From Bacillota bacterium (GTDB lineage: Bacteria > Bacillota > Clostridia > Peptostreptococcales > Anaerovoracaceae), in NCBI GenBank assembly GCA_017523605.1, contig JAFWVZ010000254.1, positions 1-10,755 of the forward strand: a DNA stretch of 10,755 nt, written 5' to 3'. Below are positions 5,314 to 10,755 of the stretch, in pieces. Both the position numbers and the translations under genes were made by a program. Numbering within the stretch: the first letter of the stretch is position 1; the number at the start of each line of letters is the position of its first letter. Under the pieces are notes generated by a model that was not told where the DNA came from, searched no databases, and was given only the letters and a program-made list of their open reading frames with translations.

Positions 5314-6546
5314 TTGCAGAGGCAGATACTTAAAGGCATCAAGATCTTCGATTTCGGCTGGGCAATGATGGGCGGCCAGGCCACCAAGCTGCTTGCGGAT
5401 CTGGGCGCAGATGTCGTAAAGCTGGAGTCCATGACGCACGTTGACTTCATGCGGACCAACGGCTTCTTAAGATCGTGCACTTCGAGGAACGATCCGAACG
5501 ACAAGCCTTATTCGTCATGGCTGAACACGTCGAAATACGGTCTGGCCATGAATACAAAGCATCCGAAGGCGAAGGACGTTATCGCCGAGTACTATAAATG
5601 GGCTGACGTAGTGTTCGAGAACTTCAGCCCAGGAAAGATCGACAAGCAAGGCTTCGGTTACGAGTTCGCAAAGTCCGTCAACCCGGACATCGTATTCTGC
5701 CACGCGAGCATATACGGACAGACCGGTCCTATGTCCCGTCAGGCAGGGACCGACGGCATGGGTTCCAGTGTGGGATGCCACAGAGGTCTTACCGGATGGC
5801 CGGACCGCACGCCTGTTCCGAATTCTCCGATGGTATTCGGAGATATGCTGACCCCGCTCGTTTGCGCCTCCGGAATTCTTGCGGCGCTGGACTACAGAAG
5901 ACGCACCGGCAAAGGGCAGGAAATAGACTTCGCCATGCTGGACGCGATAGCCATGAAATCCGCTCCGCTGGTACTGGACTATGCCGCTAACGGACACGTT
6001 ACCAAGCGTGACGGAAACCACGTTCCATACGCGTCCCCGCACGCGGCTTTCCCCTGCAGGGGCGATGACCGCTGGTGCGCCATAGCTGTTTATAAAGACG
6101 AGGAATGGCAGAGTCTCTGCAGAGCCATGGGAGACCCCGAATGGTGCCGCAAAGAAGAGTACAGGACGTTCGAAGGCAGGAAGGCTGCTCAGGACTACAT
6201 AGAGGAACAGATAGGAAAATGGACCGCGGACAAAGATCCTCAGGAGCTCATGAAATACCTTCAGGAGAGGGGTGTTCCAGCGGGTGCCGTCCAGAATCTT
6301 GAGGAACTGATCGACGTGGATCCGCTACTTAAGGAGCGTAAGTACTTTGTTCCGCTGGATCATCCGGTCCAGGGCGTCATCCCTCATCCGCGTCCCCCGT
6401 ACATGCTTTCCAAGACGCCTGCGGATCAGGACACGATGACCGCGGGACCGTGGCTGGGAGAGGATACTTTCGAGACAGCCACCAGGTTTGCGGGGCTAAC
6501 GGACGAGCAGTTCGTAGAACTGGATAAAGAGGGACTGTTCGTATAA
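5314..6546 (+). CDS. Family III (CaiB/BaiF) CoA-transferase, second paralogue
   Basis: From the TTG start the protein has 410 residues: MQRQILKGIKIFDFGWAMMG, then GQATKLLADLGADVVKLE (21-38), NTSKYGLAMNTKHPKAKDVI, ADVVFENFSPG (97-107) and GKGQEIDFAMLDA (199-211). These are the classical landmarks of the family. Asp177, in VFGDMLTPL, occupies the nucleophile position. The C-terminal part, with SPHAAFPCRGDDRWCAIAV (241-259) and ERGVPAGAVQNLEEL (318-332), closely follows canonical CaiB/BaiF proteins. This paralogue is more typical than its neighbour, which differs in the middle region. Tandem non-identical transferases suggest either a heteromer or two acids activated in one pathway. The distance to the next gene is 60 bases, with no terminator. 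Confidence 0.9.
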   Translation: MQRQILKGIKIFDFGWAMMGGQATKLLADLGADVVKLESMTHVDFMRTNGFLRSCTSRNDPNDKPYSSWLNTSKYGLAMNTKHPKAKDVIAEYYKWADVVFENFSPGKIDKQGFGYEFAKSVNPDIVFCHASIYGQTGPMSRQAGTDGMGSSVGCHRGLTGWPDRTPVPNSPMVFGDMLTPLVCASGILAALDYRRRTGKGQEIDFAMLDAIAMKSAPLVLDYAANGHVTKRDGNHVPYASPHAAFPCRGDDRWCAIAVYKDEEWQSLCRAMGDPEWCRKEEYRTFEGRKAAQDYIEEQIGKWTADKDPQELMKYLQERGVPAGAVQNLEELIDVDPLLKERKYFVPLDHPVQGVIPHPRPPYMLSKTPADQDTMTAGPWLGEDTFETATRFAGLTDEQFVELDKEGLFV

Positions 6547-6553
6547 CTACTAT

Positions 6554-6588
6554 TGATCGATCACCGCTTAAGGTCTTCGGTAATACCG
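6554..6588 (+). repeat. Palindrome and alternative small hairpins before the first dehydratase
   Basis: TGATCGATCA (6554-6563) is a perfect 10-base palindrome. Next to it, CGGT (6578-6581) can pair either with ACCG at 6563-6566 or with ACCG at 6585-6588. No T-run follows, so this is not a terminator. The gap 6547-6606 otherwise contains only the AGGAGG SD (6592-6597). Chance is a reasonable explanation. Confidence 0.25.
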
Positions 6589-6606
6589 GCCAGGAGGTTT
6601 TGAAAT

Positions 6607-7827
6607 ATGGACGAAAAAAAGGACATAACCATAGAAGAATATGCAAAGATGCTCGAGGCAGATAAAGGAAAACAGTATGTCAACGAGTGGGGCGGAGGCG
6701 TTTTCGGTGATGACTATCCCGGCCCAAAGAGCAGCTACTATACGGAGCTGAACATCGACTCTTTTAAACTTCTCGTGGACGGCATCGGAGACATGAATCC
6801 GCTGTACCGCAACGAGGAGTACGCTAAATATACCAAGTACTGCACGGTCACCGCTCCTCCGTGCTGGCCTTACCAGGTGGTCTACGGCGCGCTTCCGGAA
6901 AAGATGTACCAGAAGTTCGGAACGCTGTATACCGCGGAATCCATAGAATACTATCTTCCGGTTGCAGACGGCGACAGGGTGGACTGGCGGACGACTTATC
7001 CGATAGATGTTCGCATCGAGGAGTCTCCGGTGCACGGTACCACGGTAGTCGCCACGGGCAGGCACGAGTTCAAGAGGGCACAGGGCGGAGCGGAGCTTGC
7101 CAGGCAGGACTTCACCATGATCTATTTCGAGATGGCAAAGTCCAAGTATAGAGATTCCCAGGATCCTACGGTGCCGCCGGAATACACAAAGGAATTCATC
7201 AAATCGATATACGACGCTCAGGATGCGGAAAAGGTCACAGGAAGCGATACCAGATACTGGGAAGACGTTAACGTGGGAGACAAGCTGCTTCCCGTAGTAA
7301 GAGGGCCGTTCACCAAGATGGAATGCGCAGCATGGCTGAAAGCCGCAGGCAACAGATTCATGGCGTCGGATAAGTTCTTCAGGATAGTCCATAAGAACAG
7401 CGGTCTTGGTTACTATCACGAAGACCTTAAGAGCTGGATCAACTGGACGGAGCCTGCCTACGACGGATGGGCTGAGCTTTACACTCAGGTGTCGGGTTCC
7501 TACATCGGCGACGGATACGCTTCCCAGCGTTCGGCATGGGCCATGTCCATGATCACCAACTGGATGAGCGATGAAGGCTTCCTCTGGAAGTTCAGAGCGG
7601 ATCACTTGGACAAGGGCGGATATCACAACGTCTTCTACACTAACGGAGAGGTGGTCGGAAAAGGTTCCGAAGAAGGCCGCTTCTACGTTGACATTGCATT
7701 TACCTGCAAGGATCAGACAGGGCGCAAGATAACGGAAGGAGAGGCGAGAGTGCTTCTCAGGTCCAGAGACGCCGGCGGAGTTCTTTACCCCAGACCGGAT
7801 CGTCAGTTCGGACCGTTTTTCAAGTAG
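6607..7827 (+). CDS. MaoC/FAS1-like double-hotdog acyl-CoA dehydratase (hydratase), paralogue A
   Basis: The family adds or removes water at enoyl-CoA double bonds. At 406 residues it has two hotdog halves. The N-terminal FAS1-like half carries IGDMNPLYRNEEYAKYTKY (60-78) followed by TAPPCWPY (82-89). The C-terminal half starts at RYWEDVNVGDKLLPVVRGPF (216-235) and contains GSYIGDGYASQRSAW (297-311), NWMSDEGFLWKFR (318-330) and KGGYHNVFYTNGEVVGK (336-352). The layout, including the WMxDEGxLW segment, resembles the roughly 400-residue acyl dehydratases seen in degradative clusters. In the hydratase-2 motif D-x-N-P-x-H the His is Tyr67, so the active site differs from classical R-hydratases. 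AGGAGG (6592-6597) lies nine bases before the ATG. A paralogue follows 35 bases downstream, which suggests a heteromer. Confidence 0.8.
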   Translation: MDEKKDITIEEYAKMLEADKGKQYVNEWGGGVFGDDYPGPKSSYYTELNIDSFKLLVDGIGDMNPLYRNEEYAKYTKYCTVTAPPCWPYQVVYGALPEKMYQKFGTLYTAESIEYYLPVADGDRVDWRTTYPIDVRIEESPVHGTTVVATGRHEFKRAQGGAELARQDFTMIYFEMAKSKYRDSQDPTVPPEYTKEFIKSIYDAQDAEKVTGSDTRYWEDVNVGDKLLPVVRGPFTKMECAAWLKAAGNRFMASDKFFRIVHKNSGLGYYHEDLKSWINWTEPAYDGWAELYTQVSGSYIGDGYASQRSAWAMSMITNWMSDEGFLWKFRADHLDKGGYHNVFYTNGEVVGKGSEEGRFYVDIAFTCKDQTGRKITEGEARVLLRSRDAGGVLYPRPDRQFGPFFK

Positions 7828-7862
7828 TACGGTCTGGTATACAGGTAAAGGAGGCAAAGAAC

Positions 7863-9095
7863 ATGGTATACGAAAAAAAGATCATCAAGTGTGATTCTAT
7901 AGAAGAATACGCGGACATACTCCGCTCGTTCATAGGCAAATACTATGTCAACGAGTGGGGCGGATATTTCGGAGGCCCGAACTATCCCCAGCCCTGCGTC
8001 TGCATGAATACAAGGATAACCCGGGACACCATCAAGAGACTGGCTGACGGCATGGGCGATACCAATCCGCTGTTCCGTGATCCCGAATACGCTAAAAAGA
8101 CCAAATACGGCGGAATAATCGCTCCTCCGTACTGGACCTTCAGCATAACGTACGGTGTGTATCCGGAGTTCGCAACGCCGGATTATTCCAGTCTGTACGT
8201 GGGCGACAGGCTCACATGGTACCAGCCCGCGGCGCCGGGGGATAAGATAGACTACAAGTCAGCCTGGCCTACCAGCGTAGAGATCAAGCAGACAAGGACC
8301 GGAGGACAGACCGTCTTCTGTGATGGCGTCCATCTGTTCCAGAGGCATCAGGGCGGTATTCCGCTTGTGCGCCACGAGTACACCACCTGCTACATTCCGA
8401 TCAAGACCGCCAATTACTCCAAGATGGAGAGCGGCAGGGAAAAGAAGGAGTACACGCAGGAATACATCGACAGCATCATAGCCGCGCAGGATTCGGAAAA
8501 GCCCTGGGGCAGCACGCCTCACTGGTTCGAGGATGTAAGAGTCGGAGAGACTCTGGATCCGATAGTAAGAGGGCCGTTCTCGCTGTCTGAGAACAACATC
8601 TGGATATACGCGGCAGGGCAGTATTTCTTCAGTTCCGACCGTCTGCACCGCATGGTCCACGAACAGTCCGGATGGGGATTCTATCAGCCGGAGATGAACA
8701 TCTGGTTCAACCTGCACGAAAACAGTTTCGACGACTGGGGCGGCGTCCGCGAACATTCCGGATCCTACGTTCCGGGAGGCTTCGGATCCCAGAGAGCGTC
8801 CTGGGTGATGCTAATGCTCAACAACTTCGCAAGTGACGAGGGATTCCTGTGGAAACTGAACCTCCAGCACAGAAGAAAGGGCGGATTCCACAACGTATTC
8901 TGGACCACCGGAGTCATCACCGATAAACATGTCGAGAACGGCCGCTGCTGGGTAGACATAGACGTAAAGATCGAAGACCAGACCGGAGCTCTGCTGCTTA
9001 AGGGCGACGCTAAAGTAATACTTCCGTCCAGAGAATTCGGTCCGATCACCTATCCTTCGCCGGCCCGTGCGTTCGATAAGTTCTTCACTAAATAA
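7863..9095 (+). CDS. MaoC/FAS1-like double-hotdog acyl-CoA dehydratase (hydratase), paralogue B
   Basis: The 410 residues are collinear with the preceding protein. Shared blocks include YVNEWGG (28-34), GMGDTNPLFRDPEYAKKTKY (63-82), APPYW (87-91), VRGPFSL (235-241), VHEQSGWGFY (265-274), GSQRASW (308-314), SDEGFLWK (324-331) and KGGFHNVFWTTGVITDK (339-355). The His of the hydratase-2 motif is Phe71 here, where paralogue A has Tyr, so neither N-terminal half has the usual Asp/His pair. Divergence is spread along the whole length, so this is an old duplication rather than a recent copy. A strong SD, AAAGGAGG (7847-7854), lies eight bases before the ATG. Pairing with paralogue A as a heteromeric hydratase is inferred from adjacency and similarity. 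The substrate is unknown. Confidence 0.8.
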   Translation: MVYEKKIIKCDSIEEYADILRSFIGKYYVNEWGGYFGGPNYPQPCVCMNTRITRDTIKRLADGMGDTNPLFRDPEYAKKTKYGGIIAPPYWTFSITYGVYPEFATPDYSSLYVGDRLTWYQPAAPGDKIDYKSAWPTSVEIKQTRTGGQTVFCDGVHLFQRHQGGIPLVRHEYTTCYIPIKTANYSKMESGREKKEYTQEYIDSIIAAQDSEKPWGSTPHWFEDVRVGETLDPIVRGPFSLSENNIWIYAAGQYFFSSDRLHRMVHEQSGWGFYQPEMNIWFNLHENSFDDWGGVREHSGSYVPGGFGSQRASWVMLMLNNFASDEGFLWKLNLQHRRKGGFHNVFWTTGVITDKHVENGRCWVDIDVKIEDQTGALLLKGDAKVILPSREFGPITYPSPARAFDKFFTK

Positions 9096-9107
9096 GCATT
9101 GTGTTTC

Positions 9108-9143
9108 CTCCGGGGACGGGCGCCTGCCGTCCGCCTCCCGGAG
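9108..9143 (+). repeat. GC-rich two-part hairpin ahead of the Cys4 protein
   Basis: CTCCGGG (9108-9114) pairs with CCCGGAG (9137-9143), and directly stacked inside, GACGG (9115-9119) pairs with CCGTC (9127-9131). The result is 12 GC-rich pairs with a 5-base bulge (9132-9136) and a 7-base loop. The following bases are CTTGGAAAGG, not a T-run, so it is not a canonical intrinsic terminator. It sits 20 bases before the ATG of the next gene. It could stabilise the upstream mRNA end, act as a processing site, or lower readthrough. Confidence 0.6.
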
Positions 9144-9163
9144 CTTGGAAAGGATGGAGCCAA

Positions 9164-9451
9164 ATGGCAAATGTAAGTGCTAAACGGTATGTTTGCAAGA
9201 TCTGCGGCGGAGAATACATAGTTACCCGCGAAGGAAGCGGCGAACTGTTCTGCTGCGGCCGGCCCATGACTGTTAAGGATGCCGAAGTCTCCGTAAAGCC
9301 GGCAGCAAAAGCGGCTGCGCAGAAAGGCGCAAGGTACAATTGTTCCGCGTGCGGTACGCAGGTACTGTGCATAACACCGGGGAACATACCTTCATGCTGC
9401 GGCAGGCCGATGGAGAAACAGTTGATGCGCATAGACGCCGTATCCGAATAG
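9164..9451 (+). CDS. Small protein with two desulforedoxin-like Cys4 metal knuckles
   Basis: This 95-residue soluble protein has two similar units. Unit 1 has Cys11-x2-Cys14 and Cys30-Cys31 (CKICGGEYIV, then LFCCGRPM). Unit 2 has Cys60-x2-Cys63 and Cys78-Cys79 (CSACGTQVLC, then SCCGRPM). An Ala/Lys-rich linker (46-57) separates them. The CxxC...CCGxPM pattern is that of desulforedoxin and of the N-terminal domain of desulfoferrodoxin, which bind one iron per Cys4 site; zinc is also possible. The superoxide-reductase domain of desulfoferrodoxin is absent. I chose the ATG at 9164 because AGGA and GGAG lie just upstream and the sequence before it is low-complexity proline/glycine. It is in the same direction as the dehydratases, 68 bases after them. 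An electron-transfer or structural role is conceivable but not shown. Confidence 0.75.
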   Translation: MANVSAKRYVCKICGGEYIVTREGSGELFCCGRPMTVKDAEVSVKPAAKAAAQKGARYNCSACGTQVLCITPGNIPSCCGRPMEKQLMRIDAVSE

Positions 9452-9471
9452 CGATACCGGTCATAGAAACC

Positions 9472-10365
9472 ATGAGAATAGAAGAATTAATAGATTTCTA
9501 TAATCTTTCCAACTACAACAGCTTTTCGTCTGCTGCCAACGATCTTTATACGTCCAGATACAACTTGATGCGGAACATCACCAACCTGGAGAACGATCTC
9601 GGCGTAAAGTTGTTCCAGCGGCGCAGCAACGGCATCTATCTTACACCGGTCGGGAAGGAGATCTTGGGAGAGGTCGGCTATGTCGTGGAACATTACAATA
9701 ATATGATCGACATAGCAAACAGTACCAAGACCGCAAGGCAAGTTCTTAAGATAGGTTGTTACGCGAACAACTCCACCACATATGCGATGATGAACATAAT
9801 CAACATGTTCAACATATCGCAGGGCGACTATACGGCCGAATATGTAAGCGTCGATCAGAAAGACCTGATAACCATGCTCAGGGACAGAGAGATAGATTTT
9901 GCGTTTACGACGGAAAAGAAGTCTCACGATGATCTGCAGTCCTTCAAAGTGCTTCGGAGGGATTTCTTCGCGGTGGTAAACAAGGACTCGGCGCTGGCTT
10001 CCAGAGAATGCGTCACGAAGGAAGACATCATGCGGTGCGGATTGGTGATACCACAGCTTACGGGAGGAACGGAGCGTGTGCTGGTAAAGCAGTACGGATC
10101 CCAGATAACCAAGAACATCGCCATCAAATCCAACGATTTCTACTTCCTGTTCTCGTACATATCCCATAACGACTGCGTAGGGATATTCAATTTTGAGGAC
10201 TCCAAGGCGGCGGAGAAGATCTTCGACAATCTGGTATGCGTACCGATCAGCCCGGTCATCTATGTGGATCTTTGCCTGATAACCGCAGGAAAGAAGGAGA
10301 AAACGGCGGCAAAAAAGCACTTCATAGAGTTTGCGATAAAGAATTACAATAAGCTGTTCGCCTGA
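9472..10365 (+). CDS. LysR-type transcriptional regulator
   Basis: At 297 residues it has normal LysR length. The winged helix-turn-helix occupies about 1-62: MRIEELIDFYNLSNYNSFSS, AANDLYTSRYNLMRNITNLE, then DLGVKLFQRRSNGIYLTPVG. These match the SFSxAAxxLxxSxxxxxxxIxxLExxLGxxLFxRxxxxxxLTxxG pattern. A linker helix and a periplasmic-binding-like effector domain (from about 90, VLKIGCYANNSTTY) follow. The ATG at 9472 is chosen because LysR proteins start at this point of the fold. A longer in-frame reading would overlap the Cys4 gene. There is no clear SD, and the gene starts 20 bases after the previous stop, so expression is probably low and tied to the operon. Its likely targets are the operon promoter near 3984 and perhaps the lipoprotein promoter near 10480. 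Confidence 0.9.
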   Translation: MRIEELIDFYNLSNYNSFSSAANDLYTSRYNLMRNITNLENDLGVKLFQRRSNGIYLTPVGKEILGEVGYVVEHYNNMIDIANSTKTARQVLKIGCYANNSTTYAMMNIINMFNISQGDYTAEYVSVDQKDLITMLRDREIDFAFTTEKKSHDDLQSFKVLRRDFFAVVNKDSALASRECVTKEDIMRCGLVIPQLTGGTERVLVKQYGSQITKNIAIKSNDFYFLFSYISHNDCVGIFNFEDSKAAEKIFDNLVCVPISPVIYVDLCLITAGKKEKTAAKKHFIEFAIKNYNKLFA

Positions 10366-10381
10366 AGAGTACGGAACAGGC

Positions 10382-10470
10382 GGTTGCGAATGCCGGGACG
10401 GATCAAAAACGTTGTTCGTTGTGCGGAAACAGCGCAACCAGTGAGCGTTATTCAAACTGCATAGTCACTG
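10382..10470 (+). repeat. Inverted repeats in the gap before the lipoprotein gene
   Basis: The 195-base gap 10366-10560 holds two inverted repeats. GGTTGCG (10382-10388) pairs with CGCAACC (10433-10439), 44 bases apart. CAGTGA (10439-10444) pairs with TCACTG (10465-10470), 20 bases apart. The second one brackets the region where a -35 box would be expected, so it could be a regulator site. There is no T-run, and I see no intrinsic terminator after the LysR gene. Confidence 0.35.
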
Positions 10471-10477
10471 CGGCATG

Positions 10478-10486
10478 TGTTAAAAT
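10478..10486 (+). promoter_or_regulatory. Predicted extended -10 promoter of the lipoprotein gene
   Basis: TGTTAAAAT is an extended -10 element (TG-n-TAAAAT, box 10481-10486). No good -35 is found at 16-18 bases. Transcription would start near 10493 and give a leader of about 68 bases. The weak -35 and the CAGTGA/TCACTG repeat just upstream would suit activation by the neighbouring LysR protein. Confidence 0.45.
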
Positions 10487-10560
10487 ATAGTCAAAGGTTA
10501 TGATCGTTTTCCGGCACAGGGAAAGCGAATGATGATAACAAAGACCGAAAGGAGAGAATC

Positions 10561-10755
10561 ATGAAAAAGGTAAAGTGTATCTTATCTGTTCTTCTGGCGC
10601 TTGTCATGGTCTTCGGACTTGCGGCGTGCGGAAACACCCCGGCGAACAATACCCCGGCGAACAACACGCCGGCAAACAACGGTAGTTCTGCCGAGCCCAA
10701 GTACAAAGAGGAGATAACCGTCGTAATGGAGAGCGCGGTCCCCACGACGGACAGA
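10561..10755 (+). CDS. Lipoprotein, probably a substrate-binding protein (cut by the window end)
   Basis: The open frame runs 65 codons to the window end. It starts MKKVKCILSVLLALVMVFGL followed by the lipobox LAAC, with Cys23 as the lipidated residue. This is a type II signal peptide, so the protein is anchored on the outer face of the membrane. Residues 26-40 are three TPANN repeats, a flexible linker, and then EPKYKEEITVVMESAVPTTD starts a folded domain. An initial strand of this sort after a Ser/Asn/Pro linker is typical of ABC solute-binding lipoproteins in Clostridia, but too little is present to assign a family. AAAGGAG (10548-10554) lies six bases before the ATG. Its position after the LysR gene suggests uptake of the pathway substrate; this is inference. 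Confidence 0.75.
   Translation, partial: MKKVKCILSVLLALVMVFGLAACGNTPANNTPANNTPANNGSSAEPKYKEEITVVMESAVPTTDR
10636..10680 (+). repeat. Three tandem 15-base repeats encoding TPANN
   Basis: Three in-frame copies of ACCCCGGCGAACAAT, with third-codon-position variation (ACC/ACG, GCG/GCA, AAT/AAC), encode TPANN-TPANN-TPANN directly after the lipobox. The copy number could vary by slippage without shifting the frame, which would change linker length. Confidence 0.85.

Noticed and set aside
6568..7857. Long minus-strand open frame (429 codons) opposite the first dehydratase
   Set aside because: The opposite strand codes for a recognisable MaoC-type protein along the whole stretch; the minus frame shows no domain or SD.
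9101..9163. Longer start for the Cys4 protein at the GTG at 9101
   Set aside because: The extra residues come from the GC-rich hairpin and form Pro/Gly low-complexity sequence; the ATG at 9164 has purine-rich SD-like bases just before it.
9340..9471. Upstream in-frame extension of the LysR gene (44 extra residues)
   Set aside because: It overlaps the Cys4 gene in another frame, is rich in Arg/His without domain similarity, and the LysR fold starts at the ATG at 9472.
1..10755. CRISPR array, insertion sequence, tRNA or rRNA genes, toxin-antitoxin or phage-defence system
   Set aside because: I saw no regularly spaced repeats, transposase, integrase, tRNA cloverleaf (apart from the tmRNA tRNA-like domain) or defence-type domain in either strand.

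Overview
The window looks like the chromosome of a low-to-mid GC anaerobic Firmicute, most likely a member of the Clostridia. Purine-rich Shine-Dalgarno (SD) sites, frequent AGA/AGG arginine and ATA isoleucine codons, an SPase I with a single N-terminal anchor, a one-piece tmRNA and a Gram-positive-style lipoprotein support this. The species cannot be named from the sequence. The left third is housekeeping; the right two thirds is an accessory catabolic operon that I could not match to a characterised pathway.

Housekeeping part (1-3885): aroB and the start of aroC run leftward with an ATGA overlap (shikimate pathway). Divergently, a RluA-family pseudouridine synthase, lepB (signal peptidase I), smpB and ssrA (tmRNA) run rightward with 0, 2 and about 19 bases between them. 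The divergent region holds two good promoters. The rightward one sits so close to its ATG that the pseudouridine synthase mRNA is probably leaderless. A strong intrinsic terminator follows ssrA.

Accessory part (3886-10365): after a 153-base regulatory region with a promoter-like element and an inverted repeat at the predicted transcription start, six genes follow on one strand. They are two different family III (CaiB/BaiF) CoA-transferases, two paralogous long MaoC/FAS1-like double-hotdog dehydratases, a 95-residue protein with two desulforedoxin-like Cys4 knuckles, and a LysR-type regulator. The first four genes have strong SD sites. The simplest reading is that a carboxylic acid is activated by CoA transfer from an acyl-CoA donor, the CoA thioester is hydrated or dehydrated by the hotdog pair, and the LysR protein senses the substrate or product. 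The substrate is unknown. The layout recalls two-subunit family III transferases (benzylsuccinate, citramalate/malate systems) combined with mesaconyl-CoA-type hydratases.

Right edge (10366-10755): a 195-base non-coding region with inverted repeats and a promoter-like element leads into a lipoprotein with three TPANN linker repeats. It is probably a substrate-binding protein and is cut by the window end. It may be the uptake component for the same pathway.
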